Of a DNA stretch of 18,928 bases, positions 7,620-14,242 are shown piece by piece. The stretch lies in contig CAYLXN010000013.1 of assembly GCA_964388235.1 (NCBI GenBank), forward strand, positions 1 through 18,928. Reading direction: 5' to 3'. Made by a program: the position numbers and the translations under genes. Source of the DNA: CAYLXN01 sp964388235 (GTDB taxonomy: Bacteria; Patescibacteriota; Saccharimonadia; Saccharimonadales; Saccharimonadaceae). The notes beneath the pieces are model-generated. The model made no database searches. It had not been told where the DNA came from and saw only the letters and a list, made by a program, of their open reading frames with translations. Positions within the stretch are counted from its first letter, which is position 1; each line of letters starts with the position of its first letter.

Positions 7620-8738
7620 TTACTTAGCCTTAGCTTTGGTTTTATTAGTTTCGGACAAGCTTTCGATACCGTAAGTATTCATCGCTTCTTCAATCAAAAC
7701 CTTCAAGCAGCCAGCGATCGGAATGGAAATCAAACCGCCAACCAAACCAAACACATACATACCCAAGGTCACAGCCACTAACACCGCCAACCCGCTTAGT
7801 TCAACTGATTTTGACTGAACTAGTGGACTAATAATACTATTCTCTAATTGCTGATAAATAATGCAGTAAATCAGAAACACAATTGCCGCCCGCCAGCTAA
7901 AGAAAGCGATAATAATGCCGCTCAACACCGAACCGATCGTGGCACCAACCATCGGTATTAATCCCATCAAACCAACAGTAATACCGATTGGTGCAATTAA
8001 ATTAGTCGGCAAATCAAATATCATCGTTAAAATAAACACTACCAGCGAGGTCAGGGTAGCGTTGAGCGCCGCCAAAGACAATTGACCGTTAACAAAGCCA
8101 GTTACTGTCTTGTACATTTTGCCGACCACTCGCTGATGCTGTTTTTTGACAGCTTGATTGCGATACAAACCCCAAACATATTTGCTCATTCTTGGCATTT
8201 CCAGCAGAATCATAAATGTCAATGTCAACACCAACAGCGCAGCGGCCATTGATGAAATTACCGAATTAACTCCTGAAAAGATAATATTACCAGCTTGGCT
8301 AATCCATTTCTGGCGATTAGCTTCAATAGATGCCGATAGTTCGTTGATGATTGGCTCAAGATTTAAATTCTCATTTCTAAGCTCAATTTGCTTCATAGCA
8401 TCGACAATTTCCGAAAGCATATCGGGAGCTCCCGACAAAAAGCCAGTTGTTTGCTTGGCGATCAGCGGACCAATCATCAAGCCGAACAAGACTATCACCA
8501 ACAGACCCAAGACAAAAGTCAAAGCAGCAGCGGGCGTGCGGCGATTTTTAAATAATTTGCGTGAAAACAAACTGACAAGTGGATTTAAGGCTGTAGCCAG
8601 AAAAGCCGCAAAAGCGATTATAAACAGGCCAGTCCTTGCCCAATAAATTGCCATTGATGACAAAATGATCGCCGCTAAAATTAGCCAAAAGCGAGCGATT
8701 GTCCAGTTATCAACCGAGATTTTCGTTTTTAGTTTCAT
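7620..8738 (-). CDS. AI-2E (PerM/YtvI) family membrane transporter
   Basis: A 372-residue polytopic membrane protein. Visible are two N-terminal spans (about 16-60, with the family's FAAFLATALNPLVSLFSRK), a third hydrophobic stretch, a soluble helical loop, and a C-terminal bundle with LIPMVGATIGSVLSG, YQQLENSIISPLVQSK, LAVLVAVTLG and GGLISIPIAG, the family signatures. Members are variously proposed as AI-2 exporters, Na+/H+ antiporters or sporulation transporters; the substrate here is unknown. The start at 8738 is chosen because a promoter with a good -35 and -10 lies just upstream; the frame stays open further, but that extension overlaps tgt and looks unlike the family. It is the last gene of the minus-strand pair with tgt. 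Confidence 0.88.
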   Translation of the reverse strand: MKLKTKISVDNWTIARFWLILAAIILSSMAIYWARTGLFIIAFAAFLATALNPLVSLFSRKLFKNRRTPAAALTFVLGLLVIVLFGLMIGPLIAKQTTGFLSGAPDMLSEIVDAMKQIELRNENLNLEPIINELSASIEANRQKWISQAGNIIFSGVNSVISSMAAALLVLTLTFMILLEMPRMSKYVWGLYRNQAVKKQHQRVVGKMYKTVTGFVNGQLSLAALNATLTSLVVFILTMIFDLPTNLIAPIGITVGLMGLIPMVGATIGSVLSGIIIAFFSWRAAIVFLIYCIIYQQLENSIISPLVQSKSVELSGLAVLVAVTLGMYVFGLVGGLISIPIAGCLKVLIEEAMNTYGIESLSETNKTKAKAK

Positions 8739-8745
8739 AGACTTG

Positions 8746-8773
8746 ATTATACTTGATTTATCGCTTTTTTCAA
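8746..8773 (-). promoter_or_regulatory. Promoter for the AI-2E family gene
   Basis: On the minus strand TTGAAA (8773-8768), a 16-base spacer and TATAAT (8751-8746) make a near-consensus sigma-70-type promoter. The -35 overlaps the tgt stop codon. Only 7 bases separate the -10 from the ATG, implying a leaderless message. Two copies of ACTTGATT (8741-8748 and 8751-8758 on +) with a 10-bp period overlap the -10. Confidence 0.7.
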
Positions 8774-9969
8774 CGGTAATAATTAGCCAAAAAATCAGCT
8801 TCCAGCTGATCAAAACAACCATCGATGAGCGATTGACGAATTTGCTTCGTCAAATTAACCACAAAAAACTCATTGTGGATGCTGGCTAGTGTTAACGCCA
8901 AAACTTCGTTAGCTTTAAATAGATGATGCAGATAGCCACGGCTAAAATTACTACAAGTATAGCAATTACAGTTGTCATCAATTGGTTGCCAATCAGTTTT
9001 AAATTTGGCGTTTTTAATATTAATCCGACCAGCGTGAGTATAAAGAGCGCCGTTGCGCGCCTGTCGAGTCGGTGCCACACAATCAAAAGTGTCTATGCCG
9101 TACTTAACACCTTCGAAAATATCCCGCGGTTCGGCCCCCATACCCAACAAATGGCGGGGTTTATTTTGCGGAAGAATTTGATTAATTAAACCAACAAACG
9201 GCTTAATTTCACTCGCCGCAAACACGCCACCGATGCCAAAACCATCAAAATCCATGTTTGCTAAAAATTCAGCTGATTGGCGGCGCAACTCCAATTCTTG
9301 CCCGCCTTGAACCACCGCAAACAGCGCCTGCTCGGGCTGGTTATTTTTGCGATGAATTTGGTTAAGTTTTTGATGCTCAGTCAAGCAACGAGCCGCCCAA
9401 TCGTGAGTTCGATCCATGGCTTTTTTGATGTAATTATAGCCAGCAGTCGGTGATGTCAGCTCGTCAAACGCCATGTGAATATCAGCCCCGATCAAATGTT
9501 GTAGTTGCATTGACTTCTCAGGTGTTAGCCGAACCAGCGACCCATCAAGATGCGATTTAAAAGTCACGCCGTCATCATCAACCTTAGCCAGTTGCGATTT
9601 GGAATGTTTAGCAGGCGAGTCAGTGGTGTTTTTTAATCCATACTGATATGCCATACCGAGTGAAAACACCTGAAAGCCACCACTATCACTAAATGTTGCC
9701 CCATCCCAATTCATAAACTTCGCTAAACCACCCGCCTCAGCCACCACTTCAGCTCCTGGCTGCAGCATTAGGTGATAAGTATTGGCTAGCACCGCCTGAC
9801 CGCCCAATTGCTTGATCATATCTGGAGTCATCGCCTTGGTGGTGGCTTTGGTAGCCGCCACGATGAAACTTGGTGTCTCGATCTCGCCATGCGGAGTTTT
9901 AATCACCCCCACTCGAGCCAAACTGGTCGGCGATTGGTGGTTTATTTCAAACTTAATTTGTTGAGTCAT
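8770..9969 (-). CDS. tgt: Queuine/preQ1 tRNA-guanine transglycosylase
   Basis: Exchanges the wobble guanine of GUN-anticodon tRNAs for a queuine precursor. It has 399 residues, slightly longer than the usual ~370-380. Motifs are SDSGGFQVFSLG with the catalytic aspartate (D95), the VVQGG loop (219-223), GFGIGG (244-248 region), and GIDTFDCVAPTRQARNG (291-307), which carries the nucleophilic aspartate. The zinc site is intact: C334, C336, C339 and H365. Extra residues between FSLG and DDDGVTFKSHLDGS (about 105-130) account for much of the length. No queuosine biosynthesis gene is visible nearby, so salvage or a distant pathway is possible. The ATG is supported by a -10 element 11 bases upstream; a weak AAAGG lies too close to the ATG to be decisive. 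Confidence 0.95.
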   Translation of the reverse strand: MTQQIKFEINHQSPTSLARVGVIKTPHGEIETPSFIVAATKATTKAMTPDMIKQLGGQAVLANTYHLMLQPGAEVVAEAGGLAKFMNWDGATFSDSGGFQVFSLGMAYQYGLKNTTDSPAKHSKSQLAKVDDDGVTFKSHLDGSLVRLTPEKSMQLQHLIGADIHMAFDELTSPTAGYNYIKKAMDRTHDWAARCLTEHQKLNQIHRKNNQPEQALFAVVQGGQELELRRQSAEFLANMDFDGFGIGGVFAASEIKPFVGLINQILPQNKPRHLLGMGAEPRDIFEGVKYGIDTFDCVAPTRQARNGALYTHAGRINIKNAKFKTDWQPIDDNCNCYTCSNFSRGYLHHLFKANEVLALTLASIHNEFFVVNLTKQIRQSLIDGCFDQLEADFLANYYR

Positions 9970-9980
9970 AACCTTTCGTC

Positions 9981-9986
9981 ATTATA
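9981..9986 (-). promoter_or_regulatory. -10 element for tgt
   Basis: TATAAT on the minus strand, 11 bases before the tgt ATG, giving a leader of about 5 bases. No clear -35. Its -35 region would overlap that of the divergent PAP2 promoter. Confidence 0.55.
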
Positions 9987-10018
9987 ACCGATAATTTTTT
10001 ATTTAACTAAAAATGGCT

Positions 10019-10024
10019 TATAAT
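10019..10024 (+). promoter_or_regulatory. -10 element for the PAP2 phosphatase gene
   Basis: TATAAT lies 9 bases before the ATG at 10034. There is no Shine-Dalgarno site, so the message is probably leaderless. The -35 region is only T-rich (TTTTTA). Confidence 0.55.
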
Positions 10025-10033
10025 GATTAAACA

Positions 10034-10549
10034 ATGTATAGATTAGATGAGAAAATTTTACTTTGGATTCATAAACATTTTAGCTCCAAAACCGCCGATA
10101 AAATTATGATCATAGTCACTCAGTTTGGCGGGCCGCTGGGAGTTTTCTGCATTGGTTCGTTTTTGATGTTTTGGCTAGCTCAACGCGGCGGCTATCAGCA
10201 GGCTGGCTTAGCGATGCTAACTATTATCGGCTCAATTATTCTTAATTTTCTACTAAAACTTATTTTTGTCAGAAACCGACCCGATTTGTGGAGTCATATT
10301 GTGACTGAAAATACTTTTTCTTTCCCTAGCGGGCACGCTATGGCCAGCATGACTTTGGCGCTAGTGAGCGTTTGGGTTTTTTGGTATAGCCCTTGGCGCG
10401 ATATACTGATTGGGCTCAGTACCGCTTATTTATTGATAATTGGCTTTAGTCGACTTTACCTAGGGGTTCATTATCCAAGTGATGTTATTATGGGCTGGAC
10501 AGTTAGTCTTTTGTGGATGACAATTATCGCTATTTTGTTTATTCTTTAG
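10034..10549 (+). CDS. PAP2-family membrane phosphatase
   Basis: A 171-residue integral membrane acid phosphatase of the type-2 phosphatidic acid phosphatase family. All three catalytic motifs are complete: K75-x6-RP (KLIFVRNRP, 75-83), PSGH (98-101) and SR-x5-H-x3-D (S139, R140, H146, D150). About five to six hydrophobic spans surround them, with the active site predicted to face the outside. Family members dephosphorylate phosphatidate, phosphatidylglycerophosphate or undecaprenyl pyrophosphate; in an envelope-rich neighbourhood recycling of a lipid carrier is plausible (inference). It is divergent from tgt and converges on tRNA-Leu, from which it is separated by a hairpin terminator. Confidence 0.92.
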   Translation: MYRLDEKILLWIHKHFSSKTADKIMIIVTQFGGPLGVFCIGSFLMFWLAQRGGYQQAGLAMLTIIGSIILNFLLKLIFVRNRPDLWSHIVTENTFSFPSGHAMASMTLALVSVWVFWYSPWRDILIGLSTAYLLIIGFSRLYLGVHYPSDVIMGWTVSLLWMTIIAILFIL

Positions 10550-10556
10550 GCAAATA

Positions 10557-10586
10557 AAAATCACCGACCAGCTGATCAGTGATTTT
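10557..10586. terminator. Bidirectional terminator between the PAP2 gene and tRNA-Leu
   Basis: AAAATCAC (10557-10564) pairs perfectly with GTGATTTT (10579-10586) around a 14-base loop. The A and T runs give a U-tract on the minus strand (GUGAUUUUUAUUUG) and a shorter one on the plus strand, so it can end both convergent transcripts. Confidence 0.65.
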
Positions 10587-10594
10587 AATAATCT

Positions 10595-10681
10595 TGGTAC
10601 CGTGAGCCGGACTTGAACCGGCACGAGCTATTCGCTCATCAGATTTTGAGTCTGACGTGTCTACCATTCCACCACCACGGC
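10595..10681 (-). tRNA. trnL: tRNA-Leu (anticodon CAA, reads UUG)
   Basis: On the minus strand an 87-base class II tRNA folds as acceptor GCCGTGG/TCACGGT, D-arm with stem GTG/CAC and GG in the loop, anticodon stem TCAGA/TCTGA with loop CTCAAAA (anticodon CAA), a long variable arm with a GAGC/GCTC stem, and T-arm GCCGG-TTCAAGT-CCGGC. The 3' ACCA is encoded. The long variable arm and CAA anticodon identify leucine. The first acceptor pair is G1-U72 and pair 7-66 is also G-U. An open frame reading through this gene on the same strand is an artefact. Confidence 0.95.
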
Positions 10682-10691
10682 GCAAAATACT

Positions 10692-10697
10692 TTTATA
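10692..10697 (-). promoter_or_regulatory. Candidate -10 for tRNA-Leu
   Basis: TATAAA on the minus strand ends 10 bases before the mature tRNA 5' end. No clear -35. It is back to back with the sortase promoter in the 64-bp divergent spacer. Confidence 0.35.
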
Positions 10698-10713
10698 TTT
10701 GCTTTCTCTATTG

Positions 10714-10719
10714 TATAAT
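10714..10719 (+). promoter_or_regulatory. Candidate -10 for the sortase gene
   Basis: TATAAT lies 26 bases before the ATG at 10746. The leader would be about 20 bases with no proper Shine-Dalgarno site near the start (AAAGGG at 10721-10726 is too far away). The -35 region is unconvincing. Confidence 0.45.
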
Positions 10720-10745
10720 AAAAGGGTACTAAATTTCAAGTAATA

Positions 10746-12251
10746 ATGGATAATAAAGCTTCGCAACCGACTAAAATCAAAAAAATAAACTCGCAACATC
10801 AAGCGGCCAAGTTAGCTTTGGAGAAGCGGCGAGCCGCCACGCAGGATATTATTCGTCAACAATTAAACGCTATTTTCAACGACACCTCGGGTTCTGATAC
10901 CAAAAACTCGAAGGCGTCCAAAAAGCCGCTAGTTGCGCCAACCGTCGATGACATTTGGCAAGAACAGCGTAGGCAAAAACTAGAACAGCAACAAGAAAAT
11001 CAAAAAGCCAAAATAATCGATAGTCATACCACTCAGACATTATTAAAAACAGTTGAGGCCGAGCAGCCCGAATCACCATCAGCCACGCCACCTAGACCTA
11101 AATCAGACTCGAAAGAAAAAATCATCCCCAGTTCATCCATCAATCAAAATCAACCTCCAGCCAAAACCAACGACCGGCCCAGCAACAACCCAACCTTAGC
11201 GAACGCCACTCCCAAAAGCGGTGGTTGGCAACAAGCAGGCGACAATCAGAAACAGGCCTCAACTACTCCATATCAACAAACTTACAACCAACAGCCAGCC
11301 AACAAAAACTATGACTGGAAAAAATACCATGCCGCTTGGCAAGATTATTACAAAAAATATTACGAATACTATTACCAACAAGCTCTAAATAGCTCGCCAA
11401 AAGTCACTCCCGAGCCAAAAGCTGACGACCAGTCACCAGTTAAAGATCAAGTTTTTAATCCTCAAGACCAGGCACTTGATGATTTACGCCAACAATTACG
11501 ACAGAAGATGCAAACTTCTGTCAAAAAAGCCAAGGCCAGTCGTCATTTTTGGCCAATCGTCTCGGCGATCAGCGTAGTGGTGATTTTTATGCTACTTCAA
11601 TACAACCGCTTGATCATGGCTAATATTTACGCTTATGTTTCTCCAGGGACGGTGACTACCGAAAGCATTGTTGTCGACCCACAGGCCACACTCAACGTCG
11701 GACCAGAACCAAAATTAATTATCCCCAAGATCAACGTCGACGTGCCAGTCGCCTATGATATCGCCAACGACGACGCTTCTACCATGAAGGCCATGGAAAA
11801 CGGTGTGGCTCATTTTTCGATCCCTGGCGCCAACGCTCACCCTGGAGAAGTTGGCAATACGGTAATTTCTGGACACTCATCGAATGAAGTTTTCGATCAA
11901 GGTGATTATAAATTCATCTTTGCTAAATTAACGGAATTGAAAAAAGACGATGTGATCTATGCGGATTACAAGGGCAAGCGCTATACTTATAAAGTCACAA
12001 AAAGCGAAGAAGTTTTGCCGACAGACGTGCATAAGTTGATTTATGACACCGATAAGCCGGTATTGACCTTAATCACTTGTGTACCTCTTGGGACAGCTCA
12101 CCGACGCCTGCTGGTCACTGCAGAGCAAATCAGCCCAGACCCGACCAAGGCCAAACAAGCAGTCGCCGCACCACCAAGCAATAAGCGCCAAGACAATGAC
12201 CCGATACCCGGCGCCTCACCAACCCTCCTAGAGCGAATTTTTGGCTCATAA
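10746..12251 (+). CDS. Sortase with a long low-complexity cytoplasmic N-terminus
   Basis: A 501-residue membrane-anchored transpeptidase that would join sorting-signal proteins to the cell surface. Residues 1-265 are hydrophilic, rich in Q, N, P, S and K, with a charged helical start and an aromatic stretch at 188-212 (KKYHAAWQDYYKKYYEYYYQ). A single membrane span lies at about 266-285. The C-terminal sortase barrel (about 322-465) has the catalytic ISGHSS histidine (H377), cysteine in TLITC (C445) and arginine in HRRLLV (R453/R454), closest in pattern to class D/E sortases. Residues 466-501 form a polar proline-rich tail. The cytosolic region is far longer than the short tail of ordinary sortases. 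No LPxTG-type substrate is seen in this window. The catalytic call is firm; the N-terminal function is unknown. Confidence 0.9.
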   Translation: MDNKASQPTKIKKINSQHQAAKLALEKRRAATQDIIRQQLNAIFNDTSGSDTKNSKASKKPLVAPTVDDIWQEQRRQKLEQQQENQKAKIIDSHTTQTLLKTVEAEQPESPSATPPRPKSDSKEKIIPSSSINQNQPPAKTNDRPSNNPTLANATPKSGGWQQAGDNQKQASTTPYQQTYNQQPANKNYDWKKYHAAWQDYYKKYYEYYYQQALNSSPKVTPEPKADDQSPVKDQVFNPQDQALDDLRQQLRQKMQTSVKKAKASRHFWPIVSAISVVVIFMLLQYNRLIMANIYAYVSPGTVTTESIVVDPQATLNVGPEPKLIIPKINVDVPVAYDIANDDASTMKAMENGVAHFSIPGANAHPGEVGNTVISGHSSNEVFDQGDYKFIFAKLTELKKDDVIYADYKGKRYTYKVTKSEEVLPTDVHKLIYDTDKPVLTLITCVPLGTAHRRLLVTAEQISPDPTKAKQAVAAPPSNKRQDNDPIPGASPTLLERIFGS

Positions 12252-12315
12252 ATTAATTACTTTTAAACCAGTAAACCAGTTTTATCAATCCTTACGCGAT
12301 CAACGCACCAAAAAC

Positions 12316-12342
12316 ATGACAGCAGCCATTAGCTGCTGTCAT
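12316..12342 (-). terminator. Terminator of the PEGA-domain gene
   Basis: A perfect 11-bp stem, ATGACAGCAGC (12316-12326) with GCTGCTGTCAT (12332-12342), encloses a 5-base loop. On the minus strand it is followed by GTTTTTGG, giving a U-tract; on the plus strand it is followed by TCGCTTCG, so it mainly serves the minus-strand gene. The rest of the 113-bp gap after the sortase holds only a short AAACCAGT repeat. Confidence 0.7.
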
Positions 12343-12364
12343 TCGCTTCGTAAACTAATTATTT

Positions 12365-14149
12365 TTAAAAACCAGTCATCGTCAATGACTTGAGAACTGT
12401 TTTGCCGCTTTCGTCTTTGCTGTAATAGTAAATCCTCGAATCATCAGCTGTCAATTGCAAGTCAAAAGTTGGCAATGATTGAGTCAATTTTCGCTGATTT
12501 TGACCATCAAAATCTTTAATTCGCGTCGAACCAACCACGTTTTCCCACATCGCATTCTCATCAAGCCACTTAATTACTCGCCCTGCTTCAACTAGCGGCC
12601 GCGATCCACTAACAAAACTATACTCAAAGCGCTTACCAGAATCGTACTCCATGTCGTAGGTATAAATATCACTCAGAACGCTTATTAGCTGCCCCTGTTC
12701 AGTGTAATTAGCAGGCGAAGTTGACTTCTTAATATCGGTTTTCTTATTTTTCTCGTTGGTGTTTTTAACCGATTGCTCAAGCTGCTGTTCGGTCTCAACC
12801 GACACTTTCTTTGGCCCAAAATCAACCGCCAGATATTTAGAGGTCGGACTGATGTGTAATTTATGCGGCGCCTGATTTAGATAGACCGAATGAGTTGTTT
12901 TTGCGTTGTTTTTGTCCTTAAAAGCTGCCAAAACATTACTTTCAGGATCAGTATCTGGCCTAGCCAAAACTGGTGTTTTGTCGTCGACGACGTCTGGAGC
13001 TTCTAGCTTCTTAAAGTTGCCCTTAATTATCTTTAGCCGATTACCACTTGTATAAGCAATATAATCTTCATCTTCGTTGGGGCCATAGTGAAAAGCCTTC
13101 ATCAAAGCACCGGATTGCTCAGGCACACGATCAACTTCAGCGCCAACACTAGTCTTGTAATTGTACAGCGAAACCCGATGACTATAATCCGACTTTGGAG
13201 GCGCCGCGTGCAGTAAGCCCAATATGCTTTCGTTAACCAGACTAAAATCTTTGACGTCATCGAATATTATGGCGGCAGGAGAGTTAACTCGATTTAAATC
13301 AATTCGATAAAGCTTTTTGCCACTGCGCACAAACACAATATTGCCCGCCGAATCAGCAACCTTCAGGTCATCAAAAGCAATCTTGCTGCCACTAGGATCC
13401 TTGAAGGATTCACTAACATTAATAGTTGCGCTTGGCGTCTCAGGATCGATCAAGAACATATCACCCTTGCCGTTTGGCACGCTAACATCTTTAAAGAAAA
13501 TCGAATTCTTAGCTTGATTCCAGGCATAAAACTTTAAGACTTTCGTTCCAAATTCAGGCCGCTGGTCGGCTTTTTTGCCAGTTTCGATTTCCTTTTGAGT
13601 TGGTGGAGCGCTGAAATAACCTCTCATATTAAAAGCTTGGAACCGAGGCGTATTTGAAGACCTCAAGTCAACAATCTCGAAACTGTTATTACCCAATTCA
13701 TTGATCAGATAGCGCCGATCTGGGCTAGCAAAACTAGTGATAATATTAGCATACGTCTTGACTGTCTTGATCCGCTTAATCTCCGGAACTAGCCGAGGAT
13801 GAACCCAGTGAACCTGATCGGTTTTCAGGGTCACGATTTTTTCCCACGGCAAATAGCCAGGCTTTTTGACTTTAACGTGATAATTGCCAGCCACTAAATT
13901 AACCTGCCGATCATTACTCAGCGGCTTATCGATCGACTTATCGTTGACGCTGACCTCCACCGAAGTTGGTATAGAGGCAACTTTTAGCTTACCAGTCGAT
14001 TGGATTTGAACATTGCCATTGCTAAATTGTAGGTTTTTACCCATTAATATCATTGCAGTAACCGCCAAGATCACCACGAAAGCGATAGCCATAATTATAT
14101 AAACTACGACCAACCGCCTTTTTTGTTTTGGATTATTAATAACACTCAT
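12365..14149 (-). CDS. PEGA-domain membrane-anchored, beta-propeller-like surface protein
   Basis: A 594-residue protein with a short cytosolic tail (MSVINNPKQKRR), one membrane span (about 12-36) and a large exported part. A PEGA domain covers about 53-125 (KLKVASIPTSVEVSVND, VNLVAGNYHVKVKKPGYLPW); PEGA domains are small S-layer- or cell-wall-associated modules. The remainder, about 126-594, is strand-rich with blades beginning like SPDRRYLI and ending TADDSRIYYYSK, resembling TolB/WD-type propellers, though I cannot assign a family. The start is set at 14149: a TATAAT lies 7 bases upstream, whereas the open frame continuing to 14353 would cross the divergent promoter and overlap the neighbouring gene. 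It may bind wall polymer or act as a surface scaffold (inference). Confidence 0.78.
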   Translation of the reverse strand: MSVINNPKQKRRLVVVYIIMAIAFVVILAVTAMILMGKNLQFSNGNVQIQSTGKLKVASIPTSVEVSVNDKSIDKPLSNDRQVNLVAGNYHVKVKKPGYLPWEKIVTLKTDQVHWVHPRLVPEIKRIKTVKTYANIITSFASPDRRYLINELGNNSFEIVDLRSSNTPRFQAFNMRGYFSAPPTQKEIETGKKADQRPEFGTKVLKFYAWNQAKNSIFFKDVSVPNGKGDMFLIDPETPSATINVSESFKDPSGSKIAFDDLKVADSAGNIVFVRSGKKLYRIDLNRVNSPAAIIFDDVKDFSLVNESILGLLHAAPPKSDYSHRVSLYNYKTSVGAEVDRVPEQSGALMKAFHYGPNEDEDYIAYTSGNRLKIIKGNFKKLEAPDVVDDKTPVLARPDTDPESNVLAAFKDKNNAKTTHSVYLNQAPHKLHISPTSKYLAVDFGPKKVSVETEQQLEQSVKNTNEKNKKTDIKKSTSPANYTEQGQLISVLSDIYTYDMEYDSGKRFEYSFVSGSRPLVEAGRVIKWLDENAMWENVVGSTRIKDFDGQNQRKLTQSLPTFDLQLTADDSRIYYYSKDESGKTVLKSLTMTGF

Positions 14150-14156
14150 ACTATTA

Positions 14157-14184
14157 ATTATAGTATTTTTTGCAAAAAAACCAA
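14157..14184 (-). promoter_or_regulatory. Promoter for the PEGA-domain gene
   Basis: On the minus strand TTGGTT (14184-14179), a 16-base spacer and TATAAT (14162-14157). The ATG follows 7 bases later, so the transcript is probably leaderless. A 7-bp inverted repeat, ATACTAT (14148-14154) and ATAGTAT (14160-14166), covers the -10 and the start codon. Confidence 0.6.
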
Positions 14185-14186
14185 CC

Positions 14187-14215
14187 TTGCCTAAAATCAT
14201 GCTTTCGTTTATAAT
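14187..14215 (+). promoter_or_regulatory. Promoter for the DUF4367-like gene
   Basis: TTGCCT (14187-14192), a 17-base spacer and TATAAT (14210-14215). Tandem TTAACA hexamers (14215-14220, 14221-14226) sit over the expected start of transcription. The leader of about 20 bases carries GAGAGG (14231-14236) as ribosome-binding site. Its -35 is only two bases from the -35 of the divergent gene. Confidence 0.65.
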
Positions 14216-14242
14216 TAACATTAACATGATGAGAGGAAAGAA

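Noticed and set aside
8158..8646. A 162-residue + strand open frame opposite the AI-2E family gene
   Set aside because: It is antisense to a well-supported membrane protein gene, has no recognisable domain, and its residue pattern reflects the complementary strand.
10539..10802. An 87-residue open frame on the minus strand
   Set aside because: It reads straight through tRNA-Leu(CAA); the MVDTSDSKSDERIARAG-type peptide is a familiar artefact of translating leucine tRNA genes.
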